NCBI RefSeq assembly: GCF_963576675.1
Contig: NC_088916.1
Span: 13,988,501-14,052,500, forward strand
Reading direction: 5' to 3'
From: Euphorbia lathyris
Taxonomy: Eukaryota; Streptophyta; Magnoliopsida; Malpighiales; Euphorbiaceae
Length of the DNA stretch: 64,000 nucleotides
Part shown: in pieces, positions 43,021 through 54,940 of the stretch
Numbering within the stretch: position 1 is the stretch's first letter
Layout of the letters: the number at the start of each line of letters is the position of its first letter
The notes under the pieces: model-generated
What the model was told of the DNA's origin: nothing
The model's database searches: none
Seen by the model: the letters and a program-made list of their open reading frames with translations, nothing else
Program-made: the position numbers and the translations under genes

Positions 43021-44449
43021 AACACTCAAATTAATCTATTTAAATTTATCATTTTATCATTAAATATAGCTAAACTTGAAGTTAAACTTTCAGCTTTAAA
43101 TTGAACTTTACTGAAGAAACATTAATTCTTAATTTTGATAGTCTGCACTAGTTCAGGTCTCGGGTTATCTTTATTGTTTTTAAACAGTAAAGTATTTTTT
43201 CAAAATTAATAATATAAAAAGAAACTCACGTTAAGTCATGTCATAAATACCTGAGTGTAATAGCAGGTGCAGGGTTAGTCTTTCATCATGTGAAGAGGCT
43301 GTATGTAACTTCTTATCAAATGTACTTTTTTACAACATAGACTAGTCAATCACCTTCTATGGTGTCGGTAAGGGGATTCTCCTTTTAGTCTACCTCATAG
43401 GCTAATATGATTTACCAAATGCATGCAGTTTCAGCCTTAACTTTCTAAATTTGTTCAATTAACTCCTCATTCCATATAAAAAGGACTCAAATTCAATTTT
43501 TAAGTACAAAAATACTGAATGGAATAATTTCATAAAGTTCAGGATGTTAAGTTAATATGAGGTTTGAAATTTTAACTCTTCGTTTTTTTATAGGTGAAAT
43601 GAACTATATACAAGTGGATTCTAAAAATCAAAGATTATAAAGATGTGTGCACTGCCATGAATATTTGAAGAAAAAACATTGCTAAGAAATCAAAGAGTAT
43701 TATAGATCAAAATATGCTGAGTATAAAAGATGAATGCCATATTGAGATTAAAAATGTAAAATAATAATTTAATTTAAAACCTTAACCTCAGTAAACAAAA
43801 CTTTTAAACACATCCCTGAAAATAAAATGAGTTTGAACCATGTACAATACATGCCTACTCATTTAGTGTTATCGAGTTTTGAACTCTATACCTCTTGGTC
43901 AGGCTTTGACATGATGTCAAAGAATCATTTAACATAAAAATAACTTTTATTTTAGGAATAAATGTATACTTGGGGAAGCTCATAGTATAAAGGTCCAAAA
44001 TAACTTTATTTTTAGGAATAAAGGCCAATCTTTCCCTCAAGGTCATTGAGGAAGCTCAATTTTGCTCATAGTAGAAATTCTAACGGAGTTTTAGCCTTTT
44101 CCGTTGTTAATTTTTGTTGGCAGTTACTTTGAAATGCCTATTATTGAACTAGGTGATATATCGTGAGGATAAAATTAAAAGTATGTCATATTTTATCTCA
44201 AAATCATAATAATAATAAATAACAAATACTATTTTTTTTTTCTAAAACTATCACATACACCATATTCATAAACTCTATAGCTAGTAGCCAGAATAGAAAT
44301 GTAAGAGAAGGTTTTTTTTATATATAAATTATAGGGAGGTGAAGGAAACTCTGCATAAATTCATATAAATGTTGTTCCATAAGAATAAAACGAAGAGATG
44401 TTATCAGTTGTCCTACAGAAAAAAGATGATTAGTTTGAAATTGAAAGAG
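43021..44449. other. AT-rich noncoding gap downstream of MIR319
   Basis: A phrase AATAACTTT(T)ATTTTTAGGAATAAA occurs twice near 43940 and 44000. No gene was seen; the 3' end of the MIR319 primary transcript probably falls in the right part. Confidence 0.4.
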
Positions 44450-44632
44450 TTAAAGGGAGCTCCCTTCAGTCCAAGCAAAGAGAAGAGGAGAATGAAATTT
44501 ATCTCCCGCATCATTCACACATTCACACTAGCAATAACGTCTCTTTTTCTATTGTGTTTGAATGAATGAGCCGGCAGATAATTCAAACCCTTAACATCCA
44601 TGAGTGGGCTGAAGGAAGCTCCCTTTAAATAC
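44450..44632 (-). ncRNA. MIR319: MIR319 precursor hairpin
   Basis: On the minus strand the 3' arm (44454-44474) is a 21-mer that starts TTGGACTGAAGG and ends GGAGCTCCCT, the canonical miR319 sequence. The 5' arm (about 44602-44626) reads GGGAGCTTCCTTCAGCCCAC, the usual miR319 star side. The two arms pair over 22 positions with one C:A mismatch and one G:U pair. The long loop between them has the second conserved stem words of this family (GCCGGCTCATTCATTC, TGAATGATGCGGGAG). Hairpin length, about 180 nt, fits MIR319. By family knowledge miR319 directs cleavage of class II TCP transcription-factor mRNAs and so shapes leaf growth. Expression is not shown here. Confidence 0.95.
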
Positions 44633-46073
44633 ATTCTCTCATGACTATGCTCTACTTATATTTCAAAAGCTCCATCAATATTATTCATGACAAGCTCAAA
44701 ATAGCACCCAAAGTAGTATTTCATGACCAACATATACTAGAGCACCACCAGTTGGATAATAAGCACAATCCGAATCATATTTAGTCTATAATTAAGGTCG
44801 TCTCAAGTGAAAAGAACTCGGAGTCGTTTAAGCTAGGTCTGGAGGTTTGATTTCATAGACTTCAATTGAGAGACGGACAACTTCTAATTAACCAGGAACC
44901 ATAAGTATCCCTTAACTATGACATGCTATTTTCTGATCGATTAAGCTCAAAACATCAAGGAAACAGCAGCCACAAGCTCTCAAGTCCAATTAAAGAATGG
45001 TTTTTATGCGATCCACCAAAAATAAAATAAAAACAAAAAGGATTTGTTTCACTTTAATAAAATGCATACTCCTATATATCCTTACCAAACACTCACATAT
45101 CAGGGAAACGTCTAGAAATCAGCTAAAGAGCGAGGAGATGGCACTAATTCGAGCAATTATAAGCATCAAAACAGCGTGGAGAATTTGATTTGCTTCAACC
45201 CTAACCCTAACCGCTACGGTGTGAAAGCATAACAGCAGATAGAGGCTAAATTGCTGTAAAAACCACAAAAATCCAAGGCGAATATGAAATCAAGGAAACC
45301 TTATAATTTTCAGTAGCAAGTAGAATTTAGTGTTCGTGTAGAGAAGTCGCGTCACCATCAAGGTTTTCAGAGGAATGTAAGAATAAATTCATTCACATAC
45401 AAATATAGAATAAGTTCACTTACCAAGGGGGAAAGGAAACGAGAATCCAATTGGCTAGGCGTTGTTGAATCTTGATCTGAAAGAAAGACCTCATAAATGG
45501 AGGATCAGTTGCACTTATTTAAAGCAGAAGAAAAAAAAAAGCGCACAAAAAAAAGAGAGAAAAAGAAAGAGCAGAAATCACGGAAGAGAGAAGATGAAAT
45601 GTCGCTTTCCTCATGAGAGTCAGAGAAAGGGAAAGCGATTTTTGAAGATCTCTACAAATCTGGCAAACCTCCTTCAACACATAAATGAAATACGGAGTTT
45701 CCTTTCCCTTTTTACCTCATCTTCTTCTTCGGCGATGTCGCTGTTGTTTATTTGTGCATTTGTTGACGATGGATTTCGATTTACAGAAGCCAGCATTTAA
45801 GGAGGGGGGAGATTGGAGAAGAAGAAGAGGAGGATGTGGGGGTTTGGTGGGATTGGATGATTGCGATTTCCTAATTTTTTCAATTAGATAATATTATTAT
45901 AATGTTTTGGCATTCTTTCGTACATAAAGGATGAGGAAAGGGAAGGGATAATACGAATAGGTAGTAGTAGGGTTTAAGGCTACGAGGCCTATACTGGTTC
46001 GTTGACATGTGTGGACTTACCCTATTCGTCACTGTGTCGTATGCGCTCCTTTCTACTGTTCCTTTTTATATTT
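44633..46073 (-). promoter_or_regulatory. Candidate MIR319 promoter and 5' part of its primary transcript
   Basis: Upstream of the hairpin on the minus strand lies a stretch with leader character and no long ORF. A TATA-like ATATAAAAAGG (46061-46073) would give a start near 46030. A strong donor TTG|GTAAGT (intron from 45424) and an acceptor TTTTTACAG (ending 45254) could remove a 171-nt intron. Telo-box phrases occur at 45196-45212 and near 45965. Plant miRNA genes are often spliced Pol II units, so this fits, but start site and splicing are predictions. Confidence 0.45.
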
Positions 46074-46884
46074 CAAATATTTTAATTCGGGATTTTATTT
46101 TATTTTTTACAAGTGAGTTGCAATGTGTTTTTCGTGATATAATTTTTAAAGAAAAAATTGCATAGTTAATATATTTATAATCATGTAGGATAAATAATTT
46201 ATTATGATCGGGAAAAATATTTTATTTTGAAAAGTTTTGTATAAATGATAAAAAAAAATTATTTAGAAATCAAATGTTTTTCTAGTGTTTAATTATAACA
46301 CTGGACAAAAATTCCATGTTTGTTTATAGTTTAGAAAGATCTCATTAAGATTGAAAATAAACGAGGAATCAAGGTTTAATGTTTTTAAACTTATAAGTTT
46401 TGTTTAATGGTATTTTGAATTTTTAAAATAATTTTTTATTTATTTATAGTTGGCTTTACAAACTTATCATGTATTTATATTTGGTTTTAAAAATATATCA
46501 CACATTTATAATTGGCGCGTTCGGACCTGCTACATACAAAAAAAACATGGATTTATCATTTAGTCATTTTTAACAAATGGGGTGACATACAGAATGAGCT
46601 CACGTGCTTTTTTTCTGTAGCACGCACATGTCATCTCATTTGTCAAACATGACATATCGACGATTTTGTGTGCAGAATGTCCGAATGAGCAAACTATATG
46701 TGTGTGTGTGAAGCTAACTATGGATGTGTGATAGATTTTTAAAACCAACTATAGATGTGTGATAGATTTTTAAAAGTTCAGGTTGTCAATAGGCAAAACT
46801 TGTCAAATTTAAAGGTGTAAATGTACATTAACCAAGAATCAAAGAAATCATTATCGTCAATTAGATTGAGTGATTAGCATCGGT
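46074..46884. other. AT-rich noncoding gap upstream of MIR319
   Basis: A phrase AACTATRGATGTGTGATAGA is repeated in tandem at about 46720-46770 and faces inverse wording (AAATATATCACACATTTATA) near 46490, so a worn MITE is possible. No gene was seen. Confidence 0.4.
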
Positions 46885-47250
46885 GGTCACAAAAGTTTGG
46901 ACAATGTCTCCAAAAGGTCATAAAAGTTTAATTTGTTTTCACGTAAGTTTGTCTGCGTCCCAATAAAGTCACTTTGGACGTTTTCCGGTCATTTTTTCAC
47001 TGGAGTTGATTATCTAACATCTAATCATATGTCTCAACGTTATCTGGCATGATAAAAAAAAATAACCACAAACTAATCCAAGTAAATAAATATTGTCAAT
47101 TAAAATTTTAACCACAAATTAACTCATGTGGTATATCGATTGTCATTAGTTACATTTTTATTGTATGATGGTTGGCGTTGGCGTGATATTGAGATGTCAA
47201 AGTAATCAACTCCGGTGAAAAAATTATCGGAAAATGTTCAAAGTGACTTT

Positions 47251-49779
47251 TTTTTTACAACCAAAGAAGCATATATTAAGAATCAAGAAGAAGCATATTA
47301 CAAATAAAATCAGGGTTTACAGAAAACCACTCACCCCGATGAAAAGGTAAAATACTACTTCTAGCTAACAAATGAGCAACCGAGTTTGCAGAACGGCAGA
47401 CAAAACGAATAGAGCAATTAAAAGACTCGTTCAATGAAAAATGACAATCATTGGCTAAGGTGTTAAAAGGAGATGAAACCTCTAACAGGCGGGCCATAGA
47501 CTGAACCACGATCAAAGAATCTGATTCAATGATTACATCCTTCCATTCGCGGTCTTTGATCCAACTAAGAGCTTCACGGACCGATAGCGCTTCAATGAAC
47601 GATGCATCTTGATAATTCTGCAAGGTTGTATTTTTAGCTGCAACAAAACGGCCCAACTCATCCCGAACAATACACCCAAACCCAGCCACATTCTCATTCA
47701 CAAATGACGCCCCATCCACATTCAATTTTAGGAAGCCTGTTGGAGGACGCTGCCACACCGTCGGGCTTGGCACAGCCGGACTGCCATAAGGAGAAACCGA
47801 CGCCTGCGCTTTCTTCCAGGCTTGTAGAAAGGAACCGGCTGAATGGTACAGGATCGAGGCTTGTGAATCCTTCCGATTCCACACAACGTCATTTCTATAA
47901 CACCAAATAATCCACCATAAAACCGCTACAAGCTCAACAAGCTCCACCGATTTAGAAAAGATCCAACCCCAATAATAAAAAATGTTATGAAATTGGGTTC
48001 CCACATCCCCAATAGGCGAAATAGTCCAAATAGCTCGAGCCATAGTACATCTGAGAAAAATATGATAAGAATCTTCTACCGCCCCATGACAGAGCTCGCA
48101 TAAATCTGAGATAGGAACCCTTCGGGCTTTCAGTGCGACTTTAGATGGGAAACAGTTAGCAAGAACCCGCCAAAGAAGGTTCTTAACTTTAGGGGGCACT
48201 TTAAGATTCCAAACTTTATTCCAAAGTGGAGACTCAATGAACCAATTTGTTCCAAATCCAGACATAAGCTTTCGGTACCCACTTTTAACTGTATAGTTGC
48301 CTCGTCGGTCATCCTTCCAATACCACACATCATGATCAATCCGATTAGATAAGGGGATACGGAGAATAAGATTTGCATCCCGAGGAGCAAAAATGCCCGA
48401 AATTAATCCAACATCCCAAGACCGCCGACCTTCCTCCATAAGATCAGCCGCCACTTCCACCCCTAACCCATCCAATTTTTCACTTTCAATATATGGAAAA
48501 TGATTGTCAGGGAGCCACGGGTCATCCCAAATTCGGACCTTACCTCCCGCCCCTACAAATCTACGAATACCTGACTTTAACAATTCTTGAGCACCCATAA
48601 TACTACGCCAGATGAAGCTAGGCCCATCAGATAAAGATGCATCAAGAAAAGAGCAATTCGGATAATAAAGAGCCTTAAAACTCGAGCCACAAGAGATTCA
48701 GGATTTGAGCTGAGATGCCAACCTTGTTTAGCCAATAAAGCTAAGTTGAAATTATGCAATTTTCTGAACCCCATTCCACTAGCTTTTTTAGGGCAACACA
48801 GCTTATCCCACGATTTTCAATGTAAACTACCTTTACCCGAACCATCTGATCCCCACCAAAAAGAGTTCATCAACTTCTCAAGGTCATCACAGATATTCAT
48901 AGGAAAAAGGAAGAGACTCATAGCATAAGTAGGAAGCGCCTGCACTACTAATTTGATCATAATCTCCTTTCCTGCTCTTGATAGAAATCTGGCTTTCCAA
49001 CTCTTCAATCTAGCCCGGACCATATCCTCAGCAAAGCCAAAAACTTGTGACCTATTCCTTCCCACCACCGAAGGTAGACCCAGGTACTTATCCGGGAGGG
49101 CTACAGTGGAAACCCCCAAGATATTACTAGTTTCAGCACACCCACCATCTGGGCAGTTTCGACTGAAGGATATAGAGGATTTTGATAAATTTATTTTCTG
49201 TCCAGAAGCACACTCATAGTCATTTAGAGCTTGTTTAATTGCTGAAGCTTCTGATCGATTGGCTCCAAAAAAGAAGTAACTATCATCAGCGAAGAACAGA
49301 TGAGAGATTGGTGGCGCTTGGTCCGCAACAACACAACCTCGGATCCGACCCTTTGACTCCAGCCGAGATAAATAGAGAGAAAGACCCTCCGCACAGATAA
49401 TAAAGAGATATGGTGACAGCGGATCCCCTTGACGAAGCCCCCTCTGTGGAACAATAGGGCCCACAACATGCTTCCCATGGACAACCCTATATTTAACCTT
49501 TGTAACGCATTGCATTAAAAGGTTAACAAAGCTCGAAGGGAAACCAAGTTTCACTAACATCTCCTGAAGAAAACTCCATTCCATCCTGTCATATGCTTTA
49601 GACATATCAAGCTTAAGAGCAGCTATACCACTTGAAACCCTTATAGTCCTCTGATGGAGATAGTGATTCACCTCAAATGCCAGCATAACATTATCAGTGA
49701 TTAGTCTGTCAGGGATAAAGGCACTCTGGGACGGAGATATAAGAACATGAAGGACTTTCTTTAACCGATTAGCTAAGAC
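47251..49779 (-). mobile_element. LINE-C: 5'-truncated LINE, 2529 bp, 17-bp target duplication
   Basis: ATGTTCAAAGTGACTTT flanks it on both sides (47234-47250 and 49780-49796). The T-run just inside the left end (from 47251) is the poly-A tail of a minus-strand insertion. The 5' end is cut within the RT palm, as in typical incomplete reverse transcription. Confidence 0.95.
47276..49779 (-). pseudogene. LINE-C ORF2: partial RT, zinc-binding region and RNase H, two lesions
   Basis: The frame is open from the truncation point, reading LANRLKKVLHVLISPSQSAF, then LKLDMSKAYDRMEWSFLQEM, RQGDPLSPYLF and the intact catalytic box FADD (in HLFFADDSYFFF). A TGA at about 48817-48819 falls where relatives have Trp. 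The same frame goes on to GMGFRKLHNFNLALLAKQGW, and a 1-nt loss near 48677 then shifts it. The last part (47276-48598, 440 codons) is intact: zf-RVT cluster CELCHGAVEDSYHIFLRC and RNase H with NVDGAS, FIEALSVREAL, ESDS and NSVAHLLA (His replaces the last Asp). It cannot make a full RT protein. Confidence 0.92.
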
Positions 49780-50267
49780 ATGTTCAAAGTGACTTTAATT
49801 GAATAGAAACAAACTTAAATAATTTTAATGAGATAAATTAAATTTTTGTGACCATTGTAGACACCGAGTCGGAGGACCTGTGACGAAAACCTAAAAACAA
49901 GACAGTTGAAGCGATTGGTTCCGGAAGTTTTTGAAAAAATATAAAGAATAATAAGCAAAGAAAATTAACGGCAGGGCACGGGTGCTTAGCGGCATCCTGC
50001 ACGCGGACGACAATGGTCGAACGCCCGCTCGGCGGCACGGGACGTGCGCTCGGCGTCCGTCGGACGCATCGCGAGTGGCACGCCCCTGACGTCCGAATAA
50101 TGCCCGGGTCTGGTGGCACGGTGCGCGCTCTCGTGGGCCATTGAGCGTGCGCGCCCGGTGGCGCGAAACGTGGGTTCGGCGGCCGCGACGTGTGAGCGTC
50201 CGACGGCGCGAAACGCGGGCTCGGCGGCCGCGGGGTGCGCGTGCCCGACGGCTCGAGGCGCGTCCCG

Positions 50268-50487
50268 AAGGTCGTCGGGCGAGCGCCCAACCACGTCTGG
50301 CGAACGCCCAACGAACGTTGGGCGAACGCCCAATGATGGTTGGGCGCGGGCGCCCCAACGTTGCGTTGGGCGCTCGCCCAACGTCGTTGGGCGATCGCCC
50401 AACAATTGATGGGCGATCGCCCAACGAATGTTGGGCGGCCGCCCAACATGCCTTGGGCGGCCGCCCAATTTTATTTGGGCGTCGCCC
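50268..50487. repeat. Cluster of about ten perfect short palindromes in U3
   Basis: Units of the form TTGGGCG-NN-CGCCCAA follow each other every 22-26 bp: GGGCGAACGCCC, GGGCGCTCGCCC, GGGCGATCGCCC (twice), GGGCGGCCGCCC (twice) and GGGCGTCGCCC. The linkers between them, such as CAACGAACGTTG and CAACGTCGTTG, are themselves near-palindromic, so the track is alternating nested dyads. The arms stay constant while the central bases vary. It ends about 23 bp before the TATA box. Confidence 0.92.
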
Positions 50488-50509
50488 AAAGTTCCGGGAC
50501 CCGTTTCCC

Positions 50510-50518
50510 TATATAAGG
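50510..50518 (+). promoter_or_regulatory. TATA box of the large LTR
   Basis: CTATATAAG lies just after the palindrome cluster, the right place for the U3 promoter. Transcription would then start near 50545. Confidence 0.7.
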
Positions 50519-52847
50519 GCACGGATCCCAAGGCAAAAAGGGAAGAGGAAAACTTTCTCACTCTAAACATTTTTAGAGAGAGAGAGTGGATTTTTTTGAG
50601 AAAAATATTTTTTTTCTCAAAAATTCCAAATTTCCTAAGTTCAATTTTTACTAAATTTTCATTAAAAAACGGAAGCTCGCGGTTCGTGGAATCAATCGGC
50701 TTCGACTGTCAGATACCGAATTAAAGGTATTATCCGAGGACTAGACTCTTTATTTAATTTATTTCTCTCCTTCTATTTATTTATTTTTATGTTATAGTTT
50801 TTTATTCCTTTAGTCATTTATTTATTTTGTCACGTTTTATTTAGTTAGCATATTTATTTAATTTTCGTTTCGTGTTAAATAAAATTCGGTTTTGTTTTAA
50901 AATAAAAACCTCGTTTTGACATCCCAATACGAACCGTGATCCGATAAAAAGGTAGTTCGGGTGTCGAAAACGTTGTAATTATAAGTTTTTTAATTTAAAA
51001 GAAATTTCCAAATAATGTTTTAAAATAAAAACATCGTTTTAGGAACTTTCGTTTTCGACTATGATCCATTTTCGGTAGTTCGGAAGTCCAAAACGATTGA
51101 ATTAGATTTAATTTAAGGCTTTTGAACAAATCTGGAAAATATTGGAGTGCTGCTGTAATTTGCCAATTCTGTCACTAAAGGCTGTTTACCGACGGATTTT
51201 CCGTCGGTAAATCTGCCAGAATGTAAAAAATGCCATTTCAGTCCCTTTTTCTTAACTTTTAGACTTTTAATCCTTAGTATATATATATATATGATTATGT
51301 AATACATGTTTTTCAACTTATTTTAGAACTTTAGTATATATATCTATTTTAGAATATTTGTATATCTCTTTTTATTCTATTTTGTAATATAAGTATAAAT
51401 ATATATACATGTATTTCCCTTTTTTATTAACTTAGATTATATTTAAATATTAGTTACTTGATATTTTGAGAAATAATGAATAGACATTAGCATATGGTAT
51501 TTTTGATATTTAAACTATATTAATTATGTATATATATGTATAGTTTTTTTTAGAATATTTGGGTTATTTTAGTGATTATTGAGTTAAATTATTTTTAGAT
51601 AAGTATTACTTTCTTAGTTATAGGATTTACTTATTATTTTCACATTTCAAAGTATAAGATATATTGTGTTTATTATCTTCATATACATATAGTGATTTTT
51701 GGTTAAATCTTATTTTCTTATCTTCCTTTTTGATTTAAATGTATACATATATATATATGGTCTAAAACCATTTTCTTTATTCTTTTTGGCCCATTCATGG
51801 GTCCATGTTTCAAAAGGGCTTCATTTGAGTGTAAATGTTAGTTTATTGTAATTATAATAGTTAAAGAGTCCATTAAAGTAAGTGGGGAAAATAAATCACC
51901 AAAAAGAGAGTTTTCAATTGAATTATTTAAACTAATGTTTTTTTTAGATTTGTAATGTAAATAAATGGAGTCATTCTTGTTAATATTTCAAATCGTCTTC
52001 AAAATACCAAGTTTTAAAACCCTAATCCGTTCCAAAGGCGGATTAAAGGATCATTGTAATTAAAATCGTTTTCTTTGCGAATAATAGAGTTTTGAACCAT
52101 TTTCTTAAAGAATTTGTACAAAATAAAATTGACTTGTATGTTTAACCATGTTTTCTCATTAAAAGGTTTTTTATCTCAAACGTTTTCAAATACTCGAGTC
52201 GTTCCAACGGCGATTCGGGTAAACTTCATCAAACGGGGTTTTAAAACGCACCTGAATCGTTCCAACGGCGATTAAGGTGTGAACCATGTAAATAAATCCG
52301 TTTTTGGGAAATAAGTTAGTGTAGAATAAACACACGATATAATATTTAATACGGTTGTAAATAAATCACTTCTTTCTTCCCCCTCTCTGTGTATGTATAA
52401 ACATAAATGGGTGATTCTTTACTGATGTGGCTTTTCAATATCATATGCTCAAAACGGTTTCTAAAAAGAGAAAGAAAAGGGTTTCAAATGAATTTTAAAC
52501 TTAAAGAAGTATACGATTAGTCCGTTATCGCCTAACATGCTGAGTAGGAGGCCGGTGGTTCATAACCGGGCGATGTCGGGGTGCCTAGTAGCCTTTCTCC
52601 GGAAAGGAGCTAGCCTTCTCGGCTCGTACCTAAGTTTCCCGAACCCACACCGGTCTCCCGCAAGGGATCGGTGTTCATTTTTCCATTCGTGGGTGGCGAC
52701 TCTTCCATATCTCCGAGCTCCAGTCCTACCGAGCAGCTTGATTCCACGATTGGTTGCTTTCGGCGCCAATCACCGCTTACGTCGCCATGAGGTTGTCCAC
52801 CCCCCGGTCCGCCCGGGAGATTAGGCCGCGGCACCTCGTCTAACAAG

Positions 52848-52865
52848 TGGCGACTCTGCTGGGGA
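52848..52865 (+). promoter_or_regulatory. Primer-binding site of the large element
   Basis: TGGCGACTCTGCTGGGGA starts 2 bp after the LTR end, with the TGG expected to pair with a tRNA CCA tail. This form is known from Tat/Ogre-type elements. I did not determine the tRNA. Confidence 0.75.
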
Positions 52866-54940
52866 AGCGAGAAATTTGATTCCGGAAGGCGTGTATTAAG
52901 CCCTTAATGGGGACGGATCGTTTTACTTCTTTTCGTATGCACTCATATGCATTATTGCAAACCCTTTGGGTAATTTCCGCGAAACCTCTAGCGAGAGTCC
53001 ATTCGTCGCTCGAAAGAGGCTAGCGTAAGTTCCCCCTTACAGTAAGGCGCCAGAGGGTCCCCATCCATTCGTTAGGGGCGAATCTGTGCGGTCCTGTGAG
53101 GTCCCGCGGTCAGCCGTGTCAGCATATAGTAGCCTTAGAAGTTGCCATAGGATTACCCGTTACTATTTTTGATGTGATAAATGAATCAGTTCGTGTTTTC
53201 AAACCGCCATGATACGTGTCTAATCCTAAATTATGTAAAGAAAATGAAACGATGCGTTAATATATACTCGTGAATCGACATACTCATTACCCTAAAACAT
53301 CAAAACGATTTGAACTAAAGACGACTTAGTCGTCTCGTGTGAATGAACATGTGCGACCCGCCTTGTCCCTTTCGGTGTCCCGACAAAGGCACATGTTCAG
53401 GAAATGCGTTATGACGTAAGCACGTATTAGTATGAATCGGTTTGGTATTAAGGATAATTACATGTCGATACAAAAGACTATATTAACAGTAGCCGTTATT
53501 CACATTCTTTAAATAAATTGGGATAAAACGAAATCATGATGAAACGAAAACAAAGAACATTTCTATCTTGAATGACCCTGTCGTAACGTGAAAAGTTTCG
53601 CACAAGTAGCCCGTCCCTCCTGAATAAAAGACGAGCTTTTACGTTACGCCTCGAGTTGTTCTTAAGAGAAATGGATGTGTCCGCAAAGGTGACTAAGAAA
53701 ATAAAAGAAAAGAAAAATAAACTATACGACCAAAATCTTTCCGAACCTACGATATATATCAATCCCGAGGGTAGTTAAAGAAAATAAACCAATGGCGTTG
53801 AATACGTGTCTGGAACGATTATATACCCCGTTTGAAATCTTGAAGCCGGATTAAGCCAAACCATATAATTGCGCCATATGGACGAGACTGCTGGTTTTGA
53901 CTAACGACTCGATCATTTCGACCGTTACCAAAACTGCAAGAAATATGGCCCGATGTACGTGTTTGCTTAAATTCGCGCCTAAAGGAAAGAGAACGGTGAT
54001 ATCCTCGCCTCGAATAAACACGCGATCCAACGAAATGTTGATTTTCTATAACCACGCTAAGGTGACGTATCCCGTAGATTGGAAAGGATAAAGGATTGTT
54101 GTTAGCCGAAAGATTACCGTGCGCTCAAATAAGACTCACCGTCTTTTCACATAGCAAAATGAGCAAACGAATCCTCGACGCTAAGAACAAACACGTTACG
54201 CAATGAATCCGTTCCCTAAAATAAATCTAAAAGTAATTCCATCACTAAACAAACGCGTGGTTACGTCTCTCGATAGATCCAAAAAGATCCCGTTGTAATC
54301 CAAAAATCGAGACACGAATCCAAGTAAATGAAAGGGAACGAATCATAGACGATAACGACGATTGAACCAGAAGAATAACTCGAACCATGTCTAAAAACCG
54401 AGATGCGCTCAAAGGGAGTCGAAACCCGAATTAATGCGTCTCGCAAAAGGACGAAAGATGAGTTATTCTGAAAGGACAATCCAATTTGGTCGATTTCTTA
54501 AGTCACTGAACGTGGATACGTCAAAACGAACTGTATTGTCTGATGGATGATTTACTTTTCCGCAATAATCGATGGCATCACGCGTCCTCTGGACCACGGT
54601 GTGAGCCCATACCAAAATCCTAGGAAAGAGACTTGGACCAACGAGTGTGTGGAGAAATAAGGATGGAAGAGAGATGATGTGATGATTGTGATTGTTATCT
54701 AACGTTTTCTTTCTATTATTGCGATCTACTTACGCATTATGTACGATCTTCGCTAACTAGTTTGTTTGTATAGATTTATATCTTATTGTACATCAGTCGA
54801 GTCAGATTTAAGTTATAATGCGTTCTATGCTTAACGAATCATTGCAATCATACCATATAGAGCGTTGCATGCTAACCGCATTGCGTGCAGCCATTCTAGG
54901 TTTCATAGATTTAGGACATGTTTATTAGGAAAGTGAGAAA
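52866..54940 (+). other. Leader part 1 of the large element
   Basis: It is noncoding, with moderate GC and many CG dinucleotides. It contains a strong RNA-hairpin candidate at 53344-53399. ORFs here (up to 88 codons) lie on both strands and show no protein character. Confidence 0.6.
53344..53399 (+). other. Predicted RNA hairpin 0.5 kb after the primer-binding site
   Basis: TGAACATGTGC (53344-53354) is the exact inverse of GCACATGTTCA (53389-53399). Inside, CCTTGTC pairs with GACAAAGG with one bulged A, leaving a loop of about 14 nt. The place suggests a packaging or dimerisation element; that is inference. Confidence 0.5.

Larger units (their letters stand above)
46885..49855. mobile_element. 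Palindromic MITE split by LINE-C
   Basis: The left arm starts GGTCACAAAAGTTTGG and carries AAAGTCACTTTGGACGTTTTC and CACTGGAGTTGATTA. The right arm is the inverse (TAATCAACTCCGGTG, GTTCAAAGTGACTTT, then after the LINE AAATTTTTGTGACC at the end). LINE-C sits inside the right arm, and the large LTR element begins next to its right tip. Confidence 0.75.
49856..52845 (+). mobile_element. 5' LTR of the large element, 2990 bp
   Basis: It begins TGTAGACACCGAGTCGG and ends CTCGTCTAACA, so the tips TGTAGA and TCTAACA are near-inverse. A TATA box at 50510-50518 follows a GC-rich U3 with a palindrome cluster. The middle (50.75-52.5 kb) is AT-rich and noncoding, and the last 300 bp are GC-rich with GGGTGGCGACTC. 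The expected 5-bp target duplication would be the bases just left of 49856, but its partner is outside the window. Several ORFs in the U3 arise from the GC-rich repeat and are not genes. Confidence 0.75.

Noticed and set aside
45192..45212. Telomeric repeat (CCCTAA)n
   Set aside because: Only about three units; short telo-box motifs are common in plant promoters.
45462..45891. ORFs of 112 and 68 codons near the MIR319 upstream region
   Set aside because: They are on the opposite strand to the likely transcript, rich in Lys and Ser from simple sequence, with no family.
49838..50724. Seven overlapping ORFs of 98-203 codons on both strands
   Set aside because: They follow from the GC-rich palindromic repeat in the LTR (Arg, Pro and Ala-rich in all frames) and match no family.
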